Shown here: positions 9,280-17,603 of the stretch, piece by piece
Layout: the number at the start of each line of letters is the position of its first letter
How positions within the stretch are numbered: position 1 is the first letter of the stretch
Origin: VFKU01 sp964411925
GTDB lineage: Bacteria > Hydrogenedentota > Hydrogenedentia > Hydrogenedentales > GCA-2746185
Assembly (NCBI GenBank): GCA_964411925.1
Contig: CAYPNI010000003.1
Location: 1 to 64,000 of the forward strand
DNA: 64,000 nt
Reading direction: 5' to 3'
Notes under the pieces: generated by a model
Databases searched by the model: none
What the model was told of the DNA's origin: nothing
Seen by the model: only the letters and a program-made list of their open reading frames with translations
Translations under genes and position numbers: made by a program

Positions 9280-10251
9280 TCAGGATTTGATGAACGCCAA
9301 CAAGTCCGCGTTCACTTCGTCCGCCTGCGTCGTGCAGATGCCGTGCGATCCGCCCTTGTACACTTTGAGTTGTGCTCCCTTGACGAGCTTCTCCGTCAGC
9401 AGCGCCGAAGCGCCAATCGGCACAATCTGGTCGTCGTCGCCATGCAGTATGAGCGTCGGGACGTCGAACTTCTTGAGGTCCTCCGTAAAATCCGTTTCGG
9501 AAAATGCCTTGATGCAGTCGTACGCGCTCTTGTGTCCCGTCATGACCCCCTGCATCCAGAACTTGTCGATGATGCCCTGTGACGGCTTCGCGCCGGGCCG
9601 GTTGTACCCGTAGAACGGGCCGCTCGCGAAGTCCCTGTAGAGTTGCGACCGATCCTTGAGCGAGGCGGCGCGCAGTCCATCGAACACTTCGATGGGCGTA
9701 CCCCCGGGATTCGTCGGCGACTTCACCATGATCGGCGGCACCGCTCCAATGAGGACTGCCTTGGCGACTCGCTTCGTTCCGTGCCGTCCGATGTAGCGCG
9801 CGACTTCGCCGCCACCCGTCGAGTGGCCCACATGCACGGCGTCCTCGAGATCGAGTGATTCGACAAGCGTCGCCAGGTCGTCCGCATAGGTATCCATCTC
9901 GTTGCCGTTCCACGGCTGGCTCGAGCGACCGTGCCCGCGGCGGTCGTGCGCGATGCACCGGTAACCCCGGTCGGCAAGGAAAATCATCTGCGCTTCCCAG
10001 TCGTCCGAGCTCAGCGGAAAACCGTGACTAAACACAACGGGCTGGCCGCTGCCCCAGTCCTTGAAGTAGATCGACGTCCCGTCCGCGACCGTCACCGTGT
10101 TCACGGTACGATCGCCTTTTTTTGCGCCTCTCGCTGCGCCTTCCGCCGTGCCCGCGGACGACACGGCGAGCGCAGCGCCGACGGCTGCCGCGCCGCCCAT
10201 CAGAACGTTTCGACGCGACAAGCCCGGTTGACTCGATGTTTCGTGTGCCAT
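9280..10251 (-). CDS. Tat-exported alpha/beta hydrolase (non-heme chloroperoxidase-like)
   Basis: A 323-residue alpha/beta hydrolase. The N-terminus carries a twin-arginine signal (LSRRNVLMGGAAAVGAALAVSSAG), so it is folded in the cytoplasm and exported by Tat. The hydrolase core follows: oxyanion region FSHGFPLSSDDWEAQ, nucleophile elbow GHSTGG, acidic residue in LHGDDDQIVP, and final His in GGSHGICTT. This arrangement matches the esterases annotated as cofactor-free haloperoxidases or chloroperoxidases, which perform perhydrolysis or esterolysis. It shares the strand and close spacing of the Ohr/thioesterase genes. Export together with the next two hydrolases suggests a periplasmic detoxification role. 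Confidence 0.93.
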   Translation of the reverse strand: MAHETSSQPGLSRRNVLMGGAAAVGAALAVSSAGTAEGAARGAKKGDRTVNTVTVADGTSIYFKDWGSGQPVVFSHGFPLSSDDWEAQMIFLADRGYRCIAHDRRGHGRSSQPWNGNEMDTYADDLATLVESLDLEDAVHVGHSTGGGEVARYIGRHGTKRVAKAVLIGAVPPIMVKSPTNPGGTPIEVFDGLRAASLKDRSQLYRDFASGPFYGYNRPGAKPSQGIIDKFWMQGVMTGHKSAYDCIKAFSETDFTEDLKKFDVPTLILHGDDDQIVPIGASALLTEKLVKGAQLKVYKGGSHGICTTQADEVNADLLAFIKS

Positions 10252-10281
10252 TACACATTTCCTCCCAGGTTGAATGGTTTA

Positions 10282-10767
10282 TCAGCGTCCCTTCGCCATG
10301 TCGCCGCGCAGCACCATGCACGTACTGAACGACTTGGCGACGAGGCTGCCCTTCTCGTCCGTAATCTCACATTCGATGAAGCCAATCGACCGCGTCCGGC
10401 GCGTCACGCGCGCGCCGGCGAGTATCCGCGCGTCCCAGATCGGCTTGAAAAAATTCATCGAAATGTCCAACGTCGTAAACGTCTCGTCGTCTTCGAGCGT
10501 CGTCGAGAGCGCGATGCCCATGGCGGCATCCGCGAAGTCGCACAGAATCCCGCCGTGCAACGTGCCCATGGGATTTGCGTGGCGCCGCTCCGCGTGCATT
10601 TCCATGTCACACTCGCCTAGCTCGACCCGCGTCGGGTGGAACCCAATCAGGTCGGCCACCGGCGGGCCCGGCAGTTCGCCCGTTGCGAGACGTTTCAGCG
10701 ACTCCAGATGCCGGGTCCCCTTGGGCATCGCAACGGCCGCGCTATGCTTTGATATCGAATCCGGCAT
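10282..10767 (-). CDS. PaaI-family hotdog thioesterase
   Basis: A hotdog-fold acyl-CoA thioesterase of about 161 residues. The signature ANPMGTLHGGILCDFADAAMG matches the PaaI/YbgC active-site helix, where Gly-Gly and an acidic residue position the thioester. The product would release acids from aryl- or acyl-CoA. Start choice is uncertain: ATG 10767 is used here, while an in-frame TTG four codons upstream (10779) is possible; neither has a strong Shine-Dalgarno sequence. It begins about 20 bases after the ohr stop. Its link to the stress genes is positional only. Confidence 0.9.
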   Translation of the reverse strand: MPDSISKHSAAVAMPKGTRHLESLKRLATGELPGPPVADLIGFHPTRVELGECDMEMHAERRHANPMGTLHGGILCDFADAAMGIALSTTLEDDETFTTLDISMNFFKPIWDARILAGARVTRRTRSIGFIECEITDEKGSLVAKSFSTCMVLRGDMAKGR

Positions 10768-10788
10768 CGTGAGGCCCAACGGAGATCG

Positions 10789-11241
10789 TCAAACTACGTT
10801 AAGGTCGACTTGGATGTTGCCGCGCGTCGCCTTCGAGTACGGGCAGATTTGGTGCGCGCCCTCGACGATCTCCTGCGCAACGGTGAGATCCACGCCGGGC
10901 AAACTCACGTTGAGTCGCGCCCGCAGAAAATACCCATCGGAACCCGAGCAGAGGTCCACCTCCGCGTCCGTGGCGAAGGCCGGGGGCAGCTTGATCTTTT
11001 TCTTCGACGCCACCAGCTTGATGGCGCTCGTGAAGCAAGCCGACCAGCCAACGGCAAAGAGCTGTTCAGGGTTGGTCCCCTCGCCGGGCGTACCGGGCAC
11101 GGTGAGTTTCACATCGAGCCGCCCATCAGACGTACGGGACGTTCCTCCCTCCCGGCCGCCGGTGGTGTGTGTCTTGGCGGTGTAAATGACCTTTACGCTC
11201 TGACCCAACGCGCCTTCCGCTGGATTCGTAGTTGTTGCCAT
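10789..11241 (-). CDS. ohr: organic hydroperoxide resistance protein (Ohr)
   Basis: A thiol peroxidase that reduces organic and lipid hydroperoxides. From ATG 11241 the protein is 150 residues, the normal length, and the start has GGAGAACGAGAC directly upstream; longer in-frame readings lack family similarity. Both reactive cysteines are visible: the peroxidatic one in FAVGWSACFTSA and the resolving one in GAHQICPYS, an arrangement of Ohr rather than OsmC. The N-terminal KVIYTAKTHTTGGREG also matches Ohr. No ohrR repressor is adjacent. Instead a -24/-12 promoter (11303-11317) lies 60-75 bases upstream and a sigma-54 activator gene follows, so regulation appears to differ from the usual OhrR model. 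Confidence 0.95.
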   Translation of the reverse strand: MATTTNPAEGALGQSVKVIYTAKTHTTGGREGGTSRTSDGRLDVKLTVPGTPGEGTNPEQLFAVGWSACFTSAIKLVASKKKIKLPPAFATDAEVDLCSGSDGYFLRARLNVSLPGVDLTVAQEIVEGAHQICPYSKATRGNIQVDLNVV

Positions 11242-11302
11242 GTCTCGTTCTCCTGCGTAACTCGCATCGGGAACACTCAAACGAATTGCGATCGCGTGTA
11301 GG

Positions 11303-11317
11303 GCAATCGCCGTGCCA
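11303..11317 (-). promoter_or_regulatory. sigma-54 (-24/-12) promoter of the ohr operon
   Basis: Read on the minus strand the sequence is TGGCACGGCGATTGCC: TGGCAC, five bases, then TTGC. This is the invariant GG/GC pair with correct spacing and matches the RpoN consensus at nearly every position. Transcription would start near 11292, about 50 bases before the ohr ATG. The next gene upstream encodes a GAFTGA-containing sigma-54 activator, which makes a chance match less likely. Confidence 0.8.
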
Positions 11318-11366
11318 GTCGTAAGTCGTTTGGTGATGGAAGGGACACGAAAATCGCGGCACGAGA

Positions 11367-11384
11367 TTTCGAAAATTTTCGAAA
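11367..11384. promoter_or_regulatory. 18-bp perfect palindrome, probable enhancer (UAS) for the sigma-54 activator
   Basis: TTTCGAAAATTTTCGAAA reads the same on both strands. Its centre is about 84 bases upstream of the predicted ohr start point, within the range where bacterial enhancer-binding proteins dock. It is AT-rich in GC-rich surroundings. The neighbouring activator has a C-terminal Fis-type helix-turn-helix that could bind such a dyad. That pairing is inferred from position. Confidence 0.6.
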
Positions 11385-11485
11385 AGCGGTGAGAAATTCG
11401 TCGAGAAACCGACGGCACGGTTCTTGAACGATGACCGCTGCGTTAGCGTGGTGTTACGAACGGCAATGTCGCGGATCGAATACGT

Positions 11486-14173
11486 TTAGTCCGCGCGAAA
11501 GCGATTTTTGTTGATTCGCAAAGAACGAATCTTCGAGTCGAGCGTGGAGGGCGGCATGCCGAGCTTTGCCGCGGCGCCACGCGGGCCCGCGACGCGGCCC
11601 TTCGAATCGGCCAGCGCCTTTTCGATCAGTTGCTTCTGATGATCGGCAACCTTCGTGGAAAGCTTGCGGCTGGCCGCTCCAGGCAGCGGTGGCTGTTGTG
11701 ACAGCCAGCTCGCGTCCACGGTGAACTCCTCCGTGTCGCAAACAATCACGGACCTCTCGATCACGTTCTGCAATTCGCGAATATTGCCCGGCCAGGGGTA
11801 CGAGGTGAGCAGCTCCAGCGTCTTCAGGCTGATGCCGCGAAACCGCTTGCCCGCCCGTGCGGCGTACCGGCCTACGAAGTACTCCACAAGCAAGGGAATG
11901 TCATCCGCGCGATCGGACAACGCGGGAAGATCGATCGGAAAGACGTTCAGCCGGTAGAACAAATCGCTGCGAAACTTCCCGCCCACAATCAGGGCCTGCA
12001 GATCCCGGTTCGTCGCGGCAATGATGCGCACGTCGATGCGAATTGGGTCGTTTCCGCCGACGCGCTCGAACTCTCGCTCCTGGAGCACGCGCAACAGCAG
12101 AACCTGGGTTTCGATCGGCAACTCGCCCACTTCGTCAAGGAAAAGCGTTCCGCCTTCCGCAAGTTCGAACCGACCCAGCCGCCGCTGTACGGCACCCGTG
12201 AACGCGCCTTTTTCATGACCGAACAACTCGGAAACGACGAGTGAAGGCGGAAAAGCAGCGCAGTTCACCGTCACGAAGGCGCGCCCCGCGCGGTTCGAAC
12301 GCTTGTGAATCGCGCGGGCGACCAGTTCTTTTCCCGTGCCGGTCTCGCCCGTAATCAGCACGGTCGAATCGGTCCGCGCGACCTGATCGACCCGCGCCAG
12401 TACAGCGCGAAGCGAAGGCGATATGCCCACGATTTCCTCAAACATGTGCTTGGCGTCGAGTTCCTCGCGAAGCGCCACGTTTTCACTGCGGATGCGTTCT
12501 TCTTCCTGCTTTCGCTCGTCGATGTCCACCCCCGAGACATACCACCGAAGCACGCCGCCCTGCTCGTCAAGCATCGGCTTGAAGTGGTTCAAATACCACC
12601 GGTATCGGCCATCCGCCATCTGCATCCGGTACTCGGACTCGAACGAGAAGGGTTGAGTAATCGCGCGGTTCACGTGGTCCCGCACGGCGGCGCGATCTTC
12701 CGGGTGCATCCGATCGATCAGCGCGCCCGACATCACCTCCTCGTTCGTCAGACCGAACAGCCGCAGCACGGACTCGTTGGCATATTGCACGTCGCCGGAG
12801 ATCGAGATGACACTGATCGGATAGGGAATTGCATCGACGATTTCGCGCGATTCGCGCTCGTTCCGCCTGATCCGCTCCTCTGCATGGACCCGCTCCGTCA
12901 CGTCCATGACCACGCCGTAGTACTCGCTGAGCTCGCCGGTCTCGGTGGTTCGCGCGCGCAGGAACACACGGATGTGTTTGATGGCGCCGCTCGGGAATAG
13001 AAGCCGGTACTCAATCGAAAAATCGAGTCCGTCACGGGAGCCCCTGGAAAGGAGGTCATCCCACATCGTCCGATCTTCAGGATGGATACGCCCGCGGACG
13101 AGTTCGAGCGTCGGCGTTGCCGTTTCTTCCACTTCGTATATCCGATACATTTCAGCGGACCACCACAGATTGTCGCTGTCCGGCCGCCAGGAGAAGCTGC
13201 CCGTAAGGCTCAGCCGCTGCCCCTCGGCCAGGTGTGCCTCGCTCCGGGATAGCGCCTCGCGCGCACGCGTACGCTCGATCGATATGGTCGCCAGGTGGGT
13301 GATCTGATCGATGAGTGCGTGATCGTCCGCCGACGGCGAACGGGGCTCGCGCGAATGAATGGCGAACGTCCCCAGCACCGTACCGTCAGCCGAAATAATC
13401 GGAGACGACCAGCACGCGCGCAGACCACTGGCCAGCGCGACCGCGCGAAACCCCGCCCAGTGAGGATCGTTCGCTATGTCCGCGGAGATGACTTGTTCGC
13501 GACGGTGGACCGCAGCGCCACAGGAGCCCAGCGTCGGATCCGCCGGGGCGCCGTCCACCGCCAACTTGTACGTATCCGGTAGCGACGGAGCAGCGCCAAT
13601 CGACAACCGATTCGAGATCGGATCCAGAATCAGAATCGACGCTATCGAACACGTCGAGAATTCCTCCACGACGCGGCACAGAGCGTCGAGCACGGAGGTG
13701 AGCGGATAGCCCTTGCCGATCATGCCGAGGATCTGGTTTTCCGCGTCGAGCAACGCTTCGGACCGCCGCCGGTCTTGAATGTCGATGCCCGTGCCATACC
13801 ACTTCGCAGGGGCACCGTTGCTGGAGAGGTCCGGTTTCGCCTGGAACAAAAACCAGCGGTACTCGCCATCCGCGCGCTTCACCCGCGCTTCGAGCTGGCC
13901 GGGCCGCGGCGAAGCCTCCAGCGTGCGCCACGTGTCCACTAGCGATCGCACGTCGTCGGCATGAATCAGGTTGGACGAAATCCAGCCCCAGTCCCGGATT
14001 TCCCCCGTCGGCAGACCCGTGTAGTCAGCCCAGGCTTGATTCAGAAACTCGATCGACCCGTCCGGCGTCGAACTCCAAACCAGACCGGGAGCGATATCCA
14101 CCACGAACCGCGACAGGACATCATTCGCGGAAGTCGTCGGGAGCGAAGAAATCGGCACGGGAGTCTCGTCCAT
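11486..14173 (-). CDS. sigma-54-dependent sensor/activator with PAS-GAF-PAS-PAS, AAA+ and Fis HTH
   Basis: An 895-residue one-component enhancer-binding protein. In order it has a PAS domain (about 10-130), a GAF domain (about 145-285), two further PAS domains (about 310-570), a sigma-54-interaction AAA+ ATPase (about 590-820) and a Fis-type helix-turn-helix (about 850-890). Visible motifs are Walker A GETGTGKE, the sigma-54-contacting GAFTGA loop, Walker B GGTLFLDEVGE and the final AAKLGMPPSTLDSKIRSL recognition helix. No receiver domain is present, so signals are sensed directly through PAS/GAF, for example redox state or small ligands. ATG 14173 with GGAGGG upstream is chosen over an in-frame codon 26 residues earlier. 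The target is probably the adjacent -24/-12 promoter. Confidence 0.93.
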   Translation of the reverse strand: MDETPVPISSLPTTSANDVLSRFVVDIAPGLVWSSTPDGSIEFLNQAWADYTGLPTGEIRDWGWISSNLIHADDVRSLVDTWRTLEASPRPGQLEARVKRADGEYRWFLFQAKPDLSSNGAPAKWYGTGIDIQDRRRSEALLDAENQILGMIGKGYPLTSVLDALCRVVEEFSTCSIASILILDPISNRLSIGAAPSLPDTYKLAVDGAPADPTLGSCGAAVHRREQVISADIANDPHWAGFRAVALASGLRACWSSPIISADGTVLGTFAIHSREPRSPSADDHALIDQITHLATISIERTRAREALSRSEAHLAEGQRLSLTGSFSWRPDSDNLWWSAEMYRIYEVEETATPTLELVRGRIHPEDRTMWDDLLSRGSRDGLDFSIEYRLLFPSGAIKHIRVFLRARTTETGELSEYYGVVMDVTERVHAEERIRRNERESREIVDAIPYPISVISISGDVQYANESVLRLFGLTNEEVMSGALIDRMHPEDRAAVRDHVNRAITQPFSFESEYRMQMADGRYRWYLNHFKPMLDEQGGVLRWYVSGVDIDERKQEEERIRSENVALREELDAKHMFEEIVGISPSLRAVLARVDQVARTDSTVLITGETGTGKELVARAIHKRSNRAGRAFVTVNCAAFPPSLVVSELFGHEKGAFTGAVQRRLGRFELAEGGTLFLDEVGELPIETQVLLLRVLQEREFERVGGNDPIRIDVRIIAATNRDLQALIVGGKFRSDLFYRLNVFPIDLPALSDRADDIPLLVEYFVGRYAARAGKRFRGISLKTLELLTSYPWPGNIRELQNVIERSVIVCDTEEFTVDASWLSQQPPLPGAASRKLSTKVADHQKQLIEKALADSKGRVAGPRGAAAKLGMPPSTLDSKIRSLRINKNRFRAD

Positions 14174-14205
14174 GCGCCCTCCGACGCGGAATAGACTAGC
14201 CGTGC

Positions 14206-14235
14206 ATTCTAGTTCAGAATCGGCCATACCCTCAA
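14206..14235 (-). promoter_or_regulatory. candidate sigma-70 promoter of the activator gene
   Basis: On the minus strand TTGAGG (14235-14230) and TAGAAT (14211-14206) are separated by 18 bases. The predicted transcript would begin about 25 bases before ATG 14173, leaving room for the GGAGGG ribosome binding site. An earlier in-frame start (14251) would lie upstream of this promoter, which supports the shorter protein. Confidence 0.5.
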
Positions 14236-14677
14236 CAGACCGCCGGTTCATTCGATCGACAGCAGCAGCAGTCTGCTCACGTAACGGCGTCCTCCAATCC
14301 GGCGGGAAATCGATTGATTAACCTGTGAGCATCATCGGAATCGCGCGACGCCGAATACTCGGACGATCTCTCAATGGCGAATTGATCGTGTTTGAACCGT
14401 CGCGTTTCGAGCTCACCTGAGGGAAAAATGACCTCCGCGGAATGCACTCCGATGCGCTGGAAGCCCTGCCGGATGACTATCGGTAAACCGTCGATATCAG
14501 GGGAAAATCAGCGTGAGTGTTGCAATTCTGGATGCTGCGGATTAGACTGCAACGCAACGAGTTACGAGTCGTCGCGCGGTCGGTGAGAAACGCCCGGGAC
14601 TGTTTCGGGACGAAGAGGCCGCTGGTCCAAGTTCTCTCACTCCGTCCAGTTATTCCTCTATACTATCCCCCGATCAC
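14236..14677. other. 442-base intergenic region between divergent genes
   Basis: No convincing gene was found here; short frames lack ribosome binding sites or family features. Near its right end TATACT (14659-14664) resembles a -10 element for the methyltransferase gene. A transcript starting there would leave only a few untranslated bases before ATG 14678, and no good -35 was seen. Confidence 0.5.
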
Positions 14678-15691
14678 ATGAAGCACGTTGTCGTCACCCC
14701 GGAACTGCATGAGGCGGAGATTCGTCCGCCGGCGTTGCTGTCCGAGTTCAAGCGCCTCTCGGTGAAGGACGCGAAGCAATTTTTCGGCGATGCGTCGGCG
14801 CTGGTCGAAGTGGCCAATCCCGCGACGGACTCGCGGGACAGCAGCTTCGCGTTCGAGAAGGACGGCTTCCGCTACAACCTCGCGCACGATTGCGGGAGTG
14901 TGTTTGTCTCGCCGCGCCCGACGAAGGCCGCGCTCGCGGAGTATTACCGCAAATCGGCGGCGAGCGCGTATCGCGTGCAGCATTTTGCCAAGGCGACGCA
15001 GGAGGCGCGGCGATCGCGTCTGCTTCGATCGCACGCGAACTGGATGGGCCGGCTGTTCGACGAACACGGCACTAGCCGGTCGCGCGCATACGTGGACATC
15101 GGCACGAACTCGCCGGCGATCTTTGACGAGGTGGCCCGTCTCGATCTCTTCACGAAACTCTACAGTCTCAATCCATTGCCGGGATTGGAGGACGAATTCC
15201 GCGCGCGCGGCGTCGAGATTCTGAGCGAACCGATCGAGAACGCGGGCGCGGTTACCGCGTTCCAGCAGCTCGAGAATCAGTTTTCTCCGCTCGAGTTGGT
15301 GCGGACGGCGTCGCAGATGCTCGAACCTGGAGGGATGTTCTTCCTGACGACGCGGACGATCAGCGGGTTCGACCTCCAGGTCTTGTGGGACAAGACGCCA
15401 TACATTTTTGTGCCGGAGCATCTGAACCTGTTGTCGATTGAAGGCATCACGCGCCTCATCGAGCGCGGGGGGCTGCATACGGTCGAGCTCAGCACGCCGG
15501 GACAGATCGACATTGAGCTGGTCGTGCACGCGGCGCGCAATGATTCGACGATCCAGTTGCCCCGGTTCGTTCGATACCTGCTCGAGGAACGCGGCACGCT
15601 GGCGCACAGCGATTTCCAGGAGTATTTGCAGAAGCACCGGCTGAGTTCGCACGCGCGGGTTGCTGCGTCGCGCAGGGAGCCGGCGTCATGA
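14678..15691 (+). CDS. class I SAM-dependent methyltransferase (Methyltransf_23 type)
   Basis: A 337-residue protein. The N-terminal half contains HDCGSVFVSPRPTKAALAEYY, which resembles the zinc-ribbon-like lead-in (CGLVFVNPRP) of sugar C-methyltransferases, although the first cysteine pair is missing. A Rossmann motif I equivalent follows (AYVDIGTNSPAIFDEV), then EPGGMFFLTTRTISGFD and PEHLNLLS, typical of this family. The target is unknown. The next gene is a Gfo/Idh/MocA dehydrogenase whose ATG overlaps this stop by 4 bases, so the two proteins probably act on the same sugar or glycan precursor. Confidence 0.8.
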   Translation: MKHVVVTPELHEAEIRPPALLSEFKRLSVKDAKQFFGDASALVEVANPATDSRDSSFAFEKDGFRYNLAHDCGSVFVSPRPTKAALAEYYRKSAASAYRVQHFAKATQEARRSRLLRSHANWMGRLFDEHGTSRSRAYVDIGTNSPAIFDEVARLDLFTKLYSLNPLPGLEDEFRARGVEILSEPIENAGAVTAFQQLENQFSPLELVRTASQMLEPGGMFFLTTRTISGFDLQVLWDKTPYIFVPEHLNLLSIEGITRLIERGGLHTVELSTPGQIDIELVVHAARNDSTIQLPRFVRYLLEERGTLAHSDFQEYLQKHRLSSHARVAASRREPAS

Positions 15692-16746
15692 GCGACTCGA
15701 TGACGTGCGGCATCATCGGGCTGGGCAAGATGGGCGCGATTCGGTTTCGCGAGTTGCTGCGGCACAAGTCAACGACGGTGACGCACGGCGCGGATCCGAA
15801 CACGGAGTTGTTCCGCGAATACCCGGGCGTCAAGTGTTCGACGGACTGGCGCGACGTCATCGCGTCGGACGTGGACGCGGTGTTTGTCGCGACGCCGAAC
15901 TCGATTACGCCGGTGGCGATCATCGAGGCGCTACAGGCGGGCAAGCACGTTTTCAGCGAGAAGCCGCCGGGGCGGACCGTGCAAGACATCGAGGAAATCA
16001 TCCGCGTCGAGCGGCAACACCCGGAACTCAAGCTGAAATTCGGATTCAACCACCGTTATCACGCGGGGATCATGGAGGCCAAGCGCATCATCGAGGGTGG
16101 GCGGCTCGGGCATCTGCTGTGGATGCGTGGCATCTACGGCAAGGCGGGGGGGCATGGATTCGAGCAGGTGTGGCGCAGTCGCAAGGAAACGGCGGGCGGC
16201 GGGATTCTGCTCGATCAGGGCATCCACATGCTCGACCTGTTTCGATACTTCTGCGGCGACTTCATCGAAGTGAAGGGCATGGTGGGCACGTCGTATTGGC
16301 CGATCGAGGTCGAGGACAACGCGTTTGCGCTGTTGCGAGACGCTGAAGGGCGCGTGGCGATGCTGCACAGTTCGAGCACGCAGTGGAAGCACCGGTTCAA
16401 TCTCGAGTTGTATCTCTCGCAGGGTTACTTGTCGGTGAACGGCATCCTCTCCTCGTCGCGCAGCTACGGCGACGAAACGATTACCGTCGCACGGAACCGG
16501 TTTGACGAGGGGTTCGCCGTCGGCAAGCCGACGGAGGAGGTCGTGTACTTCGACAATGACCCGTCGTGGGAATTGGAGATTAACGACTTCGTGGAGAGCT
16601 GCCTGACGGGCAAGGCGGTGGCCTGCGGCACGTCGGACGACGCGTATCGCGTGATGAAGCTCGTTTTCGCGATCTACGAGAGCGACGAGTCGTTCATCGC
16701 GACGGGGAATCGGTTCTTCCACAACAACCCATCGGCTCCCCGCTAG
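15688..16746 (+). CDS. Gfo/Idh/MocA family oxidoreductase
   Basis: An NAD(P)-dependent sugar or cyclitol dehydrogenase of 352 residues. The N-terminal Rossmann fold opens with GIIGLGKMGAIRFREL. The EKP motif follows (HVFSEKPPGRTVQD), then the catalytic-domain segment GGGILLDQGIHMLDLFRYF, whose Asp and His match the family active site. The substrate cannot be told from sequence. It overlaps the methyltransferase by 4 bases, suggesting a shared pathway such as a modified nucleotide-sugar for glycan decoration. The C-terminal alpha/beta domain appears complete and length is normal. Confidence 0.93.
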   Translation: MSDSMTCGIIGLGKMGAIRFRELLRHKSTTVTHGADPNTELFREYPGVKCSTDWRDVIASDVDAVFVATPNSITPVAIIEALQAGKHVFSEKPPGRTVQDIEEIIRVERQHPELKLKFGFNHRYHAGIMEAKRIIEGGRLGHLLWMRGIYGKAGGHGFEQVWRSRKETAGGGILLDQGIHMLDLFRYFCGDFIEVKGMVGTSYWPIEVEDNAFALLRDAEGRVAMLHSSSTQWKHRFNLELYLSQGYLSVNGILSSSRSYGDETITVARNRFDEGFAVGKPTEEVVYFDNDPSWELEINDFVESCLTGKAVACGTSDDAYRVMKLVFAIYESDESFIATGNRFFHNNPSAPR

Positions 16747-16756
16747 GGCTCGCCCG

Positions 16757-17602
16757 GTGGATGCAGGCGCCTTCCGCGTTCATCGGATCGCCGTCCCGCT
16801 GACCGGGATTCTGCTCGCCGCCTTCGTCTCGGCGACGTGGCTGTATTCGCAATTCGGCCACCAATTGGTCCTGGGCGTGTTCGAGGCCAACCAGGTCCAT
16901 CGTTTCGAACGGCTCGAGGGCGAGTGGGCCGAGAAACAGCTTCGCGACTACTTGCGAATCGACCCTTCTTCGACCCGGGTGCGCGGCCTGTTGATCGACG
17001 CCATGATTGCGCGCGGGGACACGGGCGGGGCGATGGACGTTGCGGCGGAAGGGCTTGCCGGTGGCGCAGACGAGGCGGACGCCGGAGCGCAGCTGCTTCT
17101 TGTGCGCGCGCGCATCGCGGACGGAAAACTTCGTGAGGCCGCCGATTCCCTGGCATCCGTAGTCGCACGCCTGCCGCGTTCCGCGGACGCACACTACTAT
17201 CTCGCTCAACTGGCGGCTGCTCGCGGCGATTTCGCGGCGATGCGCGCGGAGTTTGAAGAGGTCGCCGAAGCAGGGACGCGGGATTCGAGCGATTACTTTG
17301 CCGCGAAACAACGGGAGGCGCGAAAGACGCTCAGGCCGCTGGACTCGGCCGTGCTCACTCGAACAGACGAAAGTTCGATCGACTTTGTGCGGGCGCTTCT
17401 GGTCCTGGGACGAGTTGACCATGCATTGCGTATAGCGGCGGAGATACAGGAATTTGGCGACGCGGCCGACGTGAGGTTCTGGAGGGGCGTGCGCGAGGAG
17501 GAACTGGGCGAGCGGGAGAACGCCGTTCAGTCCTACTCGATCGCGGCGAACCAGCACAATGCGCTCGCCGCGGCCGCGCTGGGGCGTTTACAGGGCGGCT
17601 GA
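16757..17602 (+). CDS. membrane-anchored TPR-like repeat protein
   Basis: A 281-residue protein of unknown function beginning with GTG. Residues about 9-30 form a single hydrophobic segment (IAVPLTGILLAAFVSATWLY), so it is probably anchored in the inner membrane with the rest in the periplasm. The remainder is alanine-rich and helical with repeating 34-residue-like spacing (for example ADAHYYLAQLAAARGDFAAMRAEFEEVAE), as in degenerate tetratricopeptide repeats. It starts 11 bases after the dehydrogenase stop on the same strand, so it is likely co-transcribed. It ends next to the convergent SGNH hydrolase stop, leaving almost no terminator space. Confidence 0.75.
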   Translation: MDAGAFRVHRIAVPLTGILLAAFVSATWLYSQFGHQLVLGVFEANQVHRFERLEGEWAEKQLRDYLRIDPSSTRVRGLLIDAMIARGDTGGAMDVAAEGLAGGADEADAGAQLLLVRARIADGKLREAADSLASVVARLPRSADAHYYLAQLAAARGDFAAMRAEFEEVAEAGTRDSSDYFAAKQREARKTLRPLDSAVLTRTDESSIDFVRALLVLGRVDHALRIAAEIQEFGDAADVRFWRGVREEELGERENAVQSYSIAANQHNALAAAALGRLQGG

Positions 17603-17603
17603 G

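Noticed and set aside
11413..11427. Second -24/-12-like sequence on the plus strand (CGGCAC-GGTTC-TTGA)
   Set aside because: The invariant GC at -12 is missing and it points into the 3' end of the activator gene, away from any plausible start.
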